From an uncultured Bacteroidales bacterium (GTDB lineage Bacteria > Bacteroidota > Bacteroidia > Bacteroidales > P3), in contig CAMWIS010000043.1 of the NCBI GenBank assembly GCA_947174375.1, forward strand, positions 1 through 10,803: a stretch of 10,803 bases of DNA. Reading direction: 5' to 3'. Below are positions 6,759 through 10,803 of this stretch, piece after piece (positions within the stretch are counted from its first letter, which is position 1; each line of letters starts with the position of its first letter). The notes beneath the pieces were generated by a model. The model ran no database searches. It had not been told where the DNA came from and worked only from the letters and a program-made list of their open reading frames with translations. A program made the translations under genes and the position numbers.

Positions 6759-7818
6759 ACAGCCGGTGCTCTATCGGGTGCAATTCGAAAATCTTGGCCA
6801 CGCGCGTGGGGTCGGTGTCGCTGATGAAGACCTGTCCGAAATTGTCTTCGCCCACGACTTTCAGCAGTTTGAAAACCCGGTTCTTGTCCAACTTGTCGAA
6901 CACGTCGTCCAACAGCAGGATGGGGTTGAGGCCTTTCTGCTTGGTCATATATTCCCATTGCGCGAGCCGCAGGGAGAGCAAAAAGGATTTCTGTTGGCCT
7001 TGCGAGCCCACTTTCTTCAACGCGTAGCCGTCTAAGGTCAGGTGCAGGTCGTCGCGGTGGATGCCCACCGAGGTGTATTGCAGGATGCGGTCTTTTTCGG
7101 CCGCGGCCGCCAGCGCGGCCTTGTAGTTGTCGAGGTCGCCCACCGTGCTGCGGTATTGCATACCGGGCTTTTCGGCTTCTTCGGCGATGTCGTTGAAATA
7201 TTTTTGGAAGTAGGGTTGCAGGGCGTCGATGAACGCCAGGCGTTCGCGCAGGATGGCCGTGCCCCGTTCGGCGAGTTGCGTGTCGAGGATGTCCAGCAGC
7301 GCGGCGTCGATCAGTTGCTGTTTCAGCAGGTGGTTCCGCTGTCCCAACGCATGATTGTAGGCGATGAGGTGGTCGAGGTAGGCATGGCTGAACTGTGCGA
7401 TGACGCTGTCTAAGAACCGGCGCCGGTATTCGGCCGTGCCGTAAACGAGTTCCTGATCCTGCGGTGCAATCATGATGAGCGGGATGCGCCCGATGTGTTC
7501 CGACAGCCGTTCGTATTCCTTTTGGTCTATCTTAAGCACTTTGCGGCCGCCCCGCCGGAAGGTGCAGTGCACCTGAAACGTGTCGTCGGCATGGTGGTAG
7601 GTGCCGTGTATGGCGAAGAAGTCGTCGCCGTGGCGGATGTTCTGCGCGTCGAGGGTGTTGAAATAGCTCTTGGAAAACGACAGGTAGTGGATGGCGTCGA
7701 GCAGATTGGTCTTGCCGCTGCCGTTGTCGCCCACAAAGCAGTTCAGTTTAGGGCAGAACGTCAGTTCGGCCTCGCGGTAGTTCTTGAAAGACGCAAGCGT
7801 CAGGCGGCTCAGGTACAT
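6739..7818 (-). CDS. recF: DNA replication and repair protein RecF
   Basis: This 359-residue SMC-like ATPase binds gapped DNA and, with RecO and RecR, loads RecA during gap repair and fork restart. The Walker A motif is GDNGSGKT (30-37), the ABC-type signature is GSQGQQKSFLL (271-281), Walker B is PILLLDDVFDKLD (299-311) and a late SDTDPTRV (333-340) fits the family. The opening YLSRLTLASFKNYREAEL is the usual RecF N-terminus, so I start at the ATG at 7818; an extension to 7884 would only add residues read out of frame from the ispH 3' end. That start lies inside ispH, giving a 10-base overlap (ATGTACCTGA on the coding strand) and probable translational coupling. recF is the last gene of the mtaB-ispH-recF run. 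It is not beside dnaA/dnaN as in the classical origin cluster, which is common in Bacteroidota. Confidence 0.96.
   Translation of the reverse strand: MYLSRLTLASFKNYREAELTFCPKLNCFVGDNGSGKTNLLDAIHYLSFSKSYFNTLDAQNIRHGDDFFAIHGTYHHADDTFQVHCTFRRGGRKVLKIDQKEYERLSEHIGRIPLIMIAPQDQELVYGTAEYRRRFLDSVIAQFSHAYLDHLIAYNHALGQRNHLLKQQLIDAALLDILDTQLAERGTAILRERLAFIDALQPYFQKYFNDIAEEAEKPGMQYRSTVGDLDNYKAALAAAAEKDRILQYTSVGIHRDDLHLTLDGYALKKVGSQGQQKSFLLSLRLAQWEYMTKQKGLNPILLLDDVFDKLDKNRVFKLLKVVGEDNFGQVFISDTDPTRVAKIFELHPIEHRLFTVPMI
7809..7818 (-). promoter_or_regulatory. ispH stop / recF start overlap
   Basis: On the coding strand the ten bases ATGTACCTGA contain the recF start codon and, in the other frame, the ispH stop TGA. 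No Shine-Dalgarno sequence precedes it. This geometry favours reinitiation by ribosomes finishing ispH. The same arrangement recurs at 8678-8687. Confidence 0.7.
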
Positions 7819-8687
7819 GGCAGTTGTTTTATCGTTTCGGCCACCGACTCCATGAGCCACATGGGCGTGGACGTGGCGCCGCACACGCCCACCGAACGGA
7901 AGTCGCCGGAAATAAAGGCGTCGCGGTCCAGCTCGTTGGGTTCGGTAATGAAGAACGTATGCGGGTTATGGGTTTTGCAAATCTCGTACAGGTATTGGCC
8001 GTTGGAACTCTTTTTGTCGCTGACGAACACGAGCGCGTCGTGCGCCTGGGCGAACTGTTTGAGCTTTTCGGCACGGGCGCTCATGCTTTTGCAGATGCTG
8101 TTCACCATGTCGAACGTGCCGCCTTCTTCCGCGCAGCGGCGGCGGATATAGTCGGCCAGTTTCAAGTAGTCGCCCTCGTTCATCGTCGTTTGCGAATAGA
8201 GGCGCGTGGGCTTGTCGTAGCGGAGCGGCACGGCGTCTTCGAAGCGGCTGATGACGGTGGCGCGGTTGCCGGTCTGTCCGTTCAGCCCGCGCACTTCGGC
8301 ATGGCCGGCCTTGCCGTAAATCAGCACCTGGCCGTTTTGCGCCGCCACTTCGGCATAGCCTTTCTTGATGCGCTCCTGCAACTTGAGCACCATCGGGCAC
8401 GTGGCGTCGATGAGTTCGATGCGGTTGGCTTCGGCGATGCGGTAGGTCTCGGGCGGCTCGCCGTGCGCCCGGATCAGCACCTTCACGTCGTGCAGGTTGC
8501 GGAAAGCCTCGTCGTCGATGACTTTGAGGCCGAGGGCGGCGAGACGTTCCACCTCGCGGCTGTTGTGTACAATATGCCCGAGGCAGTACAGGCCGTCCGG
8601 CTGATGGCCGAGCTGGGCTTCGGCGGCCTTGATGGCCGACACGACGCCGAAGCAGAAACCCGATTGTTCGTCTATCGTTACTTGCAT
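7809..8687 (-). CDS. ispH: 4-hydroxy-3-methylbut-2-enyl diphosphate reductase
   Basis: This 292-residue [4Fe-4S] enzyme (also called LytB) reduces HMBPP to IPP and DMAPP, the last step of the MEP isoprenoid pathway, in the cytosol. The three cluster cysteines appear as Cys12 (GFCFGV), Cys97 (DATCP) and Cys199 (NSICKSM). Substrate-site residues are visible as HIVHN (His41), GHAEV (His129, Glu131), SQTT (165-168), SSNGQ (Asn229) and ATSTP (Ser273). The third cysteine motif reads NSIC rather than the more common TIC; the ligand itself is retained. The start at 8687 gives the canonical MQVTIDEQSGFCFGVV N-terminus. The upstream extension to 8858 is read from mtaB in another frame and is rejected. 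It overlaps mtaB upstream and recF downstream by 10 bases each. It makes precursors for quinone side chains and undecaprenyl phosphate. Confidence 0.97.
   Translation of the reverse strand: MQVTIDEQSGFCFGVVSAIKAAEAQLGHQPDGLYCLGHIVHNSREVERLAALGLKVIDDEAFRNLHDVKVLIRAHGEPPETYRIAEANRIELIDATCPMVLKLQERIKKGYAEVAAQNGQVLIYGKAGHAEVRGLNGQTGNRATVISRFEDAVPLRYDKPTRLYSQTTMNEGDYLKLADYIRRRCAEEGGTFDMVNSICKSMSARAEKLKQFAQAHDALVFVSDKKSSNGQYLYEICKTHNPHTFFITEPNELDRDAFISGDFRSVGVCGATSTPMWLMESVAETIKQLPCT
8678..8687 (-). promoter_or_regulatory. mtaB stop / ispH start overlap
   Basis: On the coding strand the ten bases ATGCAAGTAA contain the ispH start codon and the mtaB stop TAA in a different frame. No Shine-Dalgarno sequence is seen upstream. 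Termination-reinitiation coupling is inferred from this layout. Confidence 0.7.
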
Positions 8688-9979
8688 GGCGATGGTGTTT
8701 GAACCGTCATGATGCGGTCTTTGTCGGGGTGCAGGTAGGACGTATCCAAACGGACGCTCTCCAACGTATTGATTTTGGCGGCGTCGTAGGGGGCGGCCAC
8801 CCGCAGGTAGTTCTCGGTATAGCCCAGCATTTCGTCGCCCAGGCGTTCGGACTCCCACAGCACGACGGCGGTCTGCCCCGAGAACCGTTCGTAGAAGGCG
8901 GCTTTCTTGGCGTCCGACAGCCGGTGGAGCCGGCGGCTGCGCGCTTCCTTCTCGGCGGGCGCATAGGCGTTGGCCATGCGGTAGGCCGCGGCCTCCGGGC
9001 GGGCCGAATACGAAAACACGTGCAGGGCCGAAATCGGCAGCGATTCGATGAAACGGTAGCCGTCTTCGAAATCGGCCGCGGTTTCGGACGGAAAGCCCGC
9101 GATGACGTCGGCCGCGATAAAGGCATGGGGCAGGTTGCGGCGTATCTCTTCCACCTTGCGGGCGAAGAAAGCCGTATCGTAGCGGCGGCGCATGGCGTGG
9201 AGCACGGCGTCCGAACCGGCCTGCAACGGGATATGGAAATGCGGCATGAGCTTGGGCTCGGCCGCCACGAGTTCGATGATTTCGCTGTCGAGCAAGTCCG
9301 GCTCTATGGAAGACAGCCGCCAGCGCACGATGCCGTCGATGCGCAGCAAGGCCCGCAGCAAATCGGCGAAGCGTTCGCCGTTCTTACGGCCGAAATCGCC
9401 GATGTTGACGCCCGTAAAGACGACTTCCTTGTAACCCTCGGCCGCGATGCGTCCGGCCGCCTCCACGGTCTGCGCGATGCCGGCGCTGCGGCTGCGGCCG
9501 CGCGCATAGGGGATGGCGCAGTAAGAACAGAAGTTGTCGCAACCGTCCTGCACCTTGAAAAACGAGCGCGTGCGCCCGATGGCGGAGTGAATCGGCGTAA
9601 AGCCGGCGGCGGGGTCGTCGTTGCGCGCGGCCGCCTGCCGGTTCACCATAGCGATGAGCTGCGTCTTGTCGGCCGTGCCCAATACGTAAGTCACGCCCTC
9701 CATCGCGCGGATTTCATCGCCGCGCAGTTCGGCGAAACAACCGGTCACCGCGATTTCGGCCTGCGGATGCCGGCGATGGATGCGGTGGATGAATTGGCGG
9801 CATTTCTTTTCGGCATCGGCCGTCACCGTACAGGTGTTGATGACGTAGAGGTCGGCCGCTTCTTCGGTCGGCACAATCGTGCAGCCGGCCTGTTCGAAGC
9901 GTTTGGCCAGGGCCGAACTTTCGGCGAAATTGAGCTTGCAGCCCAGCGTATGGAAGGCGATTCTTTTCAAGGCGTTCAC
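8678..9979 (-). CDS. mtaB: tRNA t6A37 methylthiotransferase MtaB
   Basis: This radical-SAM enzyme of about 433 residues adds a methylthio group to N6-threonylcarbamoyladenosine at tRNA position 37, making ms2t6A. The N-terminal UPF0004 domain holds a second cluster with Cys14 (TLGCKLNFAES), Cys50 (NTCTVT) and Cys81 (TGCFAE). The radical-SAM cluster is CDNFCSYC (Cys147, Cys151, Cys154). HIPLQAGSD and the C-terminal TRAM-like region (from about 365) complete the family layout. TLGCKLN rather than RimO- or MiaB-type wording favours MtaB. The start is uncertain: GTG at 9979 gives 433 residues, TTG at 9970 gives a natural-looking MKRIAFHTLGC, and TTG at 10024 would place the -7 element inside the gene. 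I prefer 9979. It leads the mtaB-ispH-recF operon. Confidence 0.92.
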   Translation of the reverse strand: MNALKRIAFHTLGCKLNFAESSALAKRFEQAGCTIVPTEEAADLYVINTCTVTADAEKKCRQFIHRIHRRHPQAEIAVTGCFAELRGDEIRAMEGVTYVLGTADKTQLIAMVNRQAAARNDDPAAGFTPIHSAIGRTRSFFKVQDGCDNFCSYCAIPYARGRSRSAGIAQTVEAAGRIAAEGYKEVVFTGVNIGDFGRKNGERFADLLRALLRIDGIVRWRLSSIEPDLLDSEIIELVAAEPKLMPHFHIPLQAGSDAVLHAMRRRYDTAFFARKVEEIRRNLPHAFIAADVIAGFPSETAADFEDGYRFIESLPISALHVFSYSARPEAAAYRMANAYAPAEKEARSRRLHRLSDAKKAAFYERFSGQTAVVLWESERLGDEMLGYTENYLRVAAPYDAAKINTLESVRLDTSYLHPDKDRIMTVQTPSPCK

Positions 9980-9984
9980 AGTTA

Positions 9985-10013
9985 CAAAGATAGTATTTTC
10001 CAAGTAAAATGCG
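9985..10013 (-). promoter_or_regulatory. Bacteroidota-type promoter for mtaB-ispH-recF
   Basis: On the minus strand the sequence TATCTTTG (complement of 9985-9992) matches the Bacteroidota -7 consensus TAnnTTTG exactly. About 20 bases upstream lies TTTAC, a loose match to the -33 TTTG element. The element ends only 5 bases before the GTG at 9979, so transcription should start at or very near the start codon. The surrounding 54-base gap is roughly 30% GC against a GC-rich background, as expected for a promoter. Confidence 0.6.
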
Positions 10014-10021
10014 TAAACTTG
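10014..10021 (+). promoter_or_regulatory. Possible -7 element for rlmB
   Basis: TAAACTTG differs from the TAnnTTTG consensus by one base (C for T) and lies 12 bases before the rlmB ATG, which would give a very short leader. No convincing -33 element lies at the usual distance upstream. The site falls in the same AT-rich gap as the mtaB promoter, so the two would be divergent and partly overlapping. Confidence 0.3.
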
Positions 10022-10033
10022 CAAACTGAATCT

Positions 10034-10795
10034 ATGGTTATGAAAGAAACGAGAGAACGGCGCGTCGTTTACGGCTTACGCCCGGTTATGGAGGCCGTCA
10101 GAAGCGGCAAGGATATTGAAAAAATCTTGGTGCAGAAGGGCTTGAAAGGCGAGTTGGCGCAGGAACTCATGAACGCGGTGCGCGAACGGGCCTGCCCCGT
10201 GCAATATCTGCCGGCCGAAGCCTTGCAACGGCTGTTTCCGCAGGCCAACCACCAGGGGGTGGCCGCCTATATCTCGCCCGTGCCGTTCCAATCGATAGAC
10301 GCTGTGTTGCCGCAGGTGTACGAGGCCGGCCGCGTGCCGCTCGTGCTGATTTTCGACCGCATCACCGACGTGCGTAATTTCGGCGCCATGGTGCGCACGG
10401 CCGAGGGGGCGGGCGTGGATGCCGTCATCATTCCGGCGCATCACGCGGCGGCCATGAACGAAGACGCGCTCAAGGCTTCGGCCGGCGCGTTGCTCACGGT
10501 GCCGGTCTGCCGCGAGGCCAATCTCAAGACGGCCATCCATTTCTTAAAGGCGTCCGGCCTTAAAATCGTGGCGGTCACCGAAAAGGGCAGTACACCCTAT
10601 ACCGAAATCTCTTACAAGGAACCGACGGCCTTTATCTTGGGCTCGGAAGAAGACGGGGTCAGCCCCGAATTCCTCAAACTCAGCGATGCGCGTGCGCGTA
10701 TCCCGATGGCGGGAAAAATCGAGTCGCTCAATGTCTCGGTGGCCAACGGCATTCTGCTCTACGAAGCCTTGCGTCAGCGCGCCGAAACGCTTTGA
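10034..10795 (+). CDS. rlmB: 23S rRNA 2'-O-methyltransferase, SpoU family (RlmB)
   Basis: This 253-residue SPOUT enzyme should methylate the 2'-OH of a guanosine in 23S rRNA (G2251 in E. coli for RlmB) using S-adenosylmethionine. The N-terminal part, with VVYGLRPVMEAVRSG (11-25) and NHQGVAAYI (72-80), is the SpoU substrate-binding domain. The knotted catalytic domain shows motif 1 (DVRNFGAMVRTAEGAG, 112-127; Asn115 and Arg121), motif 2 (ILGSEEDGVSPE, 201-212) and motif 3 (IPMAGKIESLNVSVANGI, 223-240). Length fits the family. The ATG at 10034 gives MVMKET; a second ATG at 10040 gives MKET and is equally possible. The same reading frame stays open far upstream on the strand opposite mtaB, but that part has no family match. 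TrmH-type tRNA methylation is an alternative that motifs alone do not exclude. Confidence 0.92.
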   Translation: MVMKETRERRVVYGLRPVMEAVRSGKDIEKILVQKGLKGELAQELMNAVRERACPVQYLPAEALQRLFPQANHQGVAAYISPVPFQSIDAVLPQVYEAGRVPLVLIFDRITDVRNFGAMVRTAEGAGVDAVIIPAHHAAAMNEDALKASAGALLTVPVCREANLKTAIHFLKASGLKIVAVTEKGSTPYTEISYKEPTAFILGSEEDGVSPEFLKLSDARARIPMAGKIESLNVSVANGILLYEALRQRAETL

Positions 10796-10803
10796 CGGAA
10801 CTT

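Noticed and set aside
7819..7884. A longer recF with 22 extra N-terminal residues.
   Set aside because: The extra residues come from the ispH 3' end in another frame, while the ATG at 7818 gives the standard RecF start.
8688..8858. A longer ispH with 57 extra N-terminal residues.
   Set aside because: The extension overlaps mtaB heavily and looks like out-of-frame sequence. IspH proteins start a few residues before the GFCFGV motif, as the ATG at 8687 does.
8699..10033. The rlmB reading frame stays open for 445 codons upstream, opposite mtaB, giving an apparent 698-residue protein.
   Set aside because: The upstream part is antisense to a clear mtaB gene, resembles no family I know, and crosses the AT-rich promoter gap. 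Long open antisense frames are common in GC-rich DNA. rlmB motifs begin only after 10034.
9980..10033. A palindromic operator around the TTGCAA core in the divergent gap (10019-10024).
   Set aside because: The six-base core is symmetrical but its flanks are not, so there is too little to claim a protein-binding site.
1..10803. A novel defence, mobile or biosynthetic system.
   Set aside because: All ten genes belong to recognisable families, nine of them with core functions. I saw no integrase, transposase, toxin-antitoxin pair, direct-repeat array or local change in base composition beyond short promoter or leader gaps.

Overview
This window reads as an ordinary, densely packed housekeeping stretch of a GC-rich member of the Bacteroidota, most likely order Bacteroidales. 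A Rikenellaceae/Alistipes-like origin is a guess from base composition and protein flavour only. The clues are: start codons without Shine-Dalgarno sequences; a TAnnTTTG-type -7 element in the one clear promoter region; an ExbB-ExbD-TonB cluster of the Bacteroidota kind; and a topoisomerase I whose tail has no zinc fingers but carries Topo_C repeats and a Lys/Ala-rich end. Ten protein genes fill almost the whole window. I saw no tRNA, rRNA, insertion sequence, CRISPR array or phage gene, and no stretch above 300 bases lacks a gene.

Region 1 (9-6758, + strand) is a six-gene co-directional run with gaps of 6-28 bases: topA (topoisomerase I), pfkA (ATP-dependent phosphofructokinase), exbB, exbD, a tonB-type energy transducer, and a membrane-anchored calcineurin-like metallophosphoesterase. 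The exbB-exbD-tonB trio should form a proton-motive-force-driven motor that energises outer-membrane transport. The phosphoesterase sits 11 bases behind tonB and is probably co-transcribed, which points to a cell-envelope job. The promoter of this run lies before the window.

Region 2 (6739-9979, - strand) is a three-gene operon transcribed in the order mtaB (tRNA t6A37 methylthiotransferase), ispH (last step of the MEP isoprenoid pathway) and recF (recombination mediator). Both junctions are 10-base start/stop overlaps of the same geometry, so translation is probably coupled. The recF 3' end overlaps the phosphoesterase 3' end by 20 bases, tail to tail.

Region 3 (9980-10033) is a 54-base AT-rich divergent intergenic stretch. 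It has a consensus Bacteroidota -7 element facing mtaB and a weaker one facing rlmB. Region 4 (10034-10795, + strand) is rlmB, a SpoU-family 23S rRNA 2'-O-methyltransferase.

I found no convincing new system. The points worth a second look are the near-leaderless mtaB start, the twin overlaps that may couple two Fe-S enzymes to RecF, the uncharacterised polytopic phosphoesterase next to the TonB motor, and the terminator-free convergent overlap.
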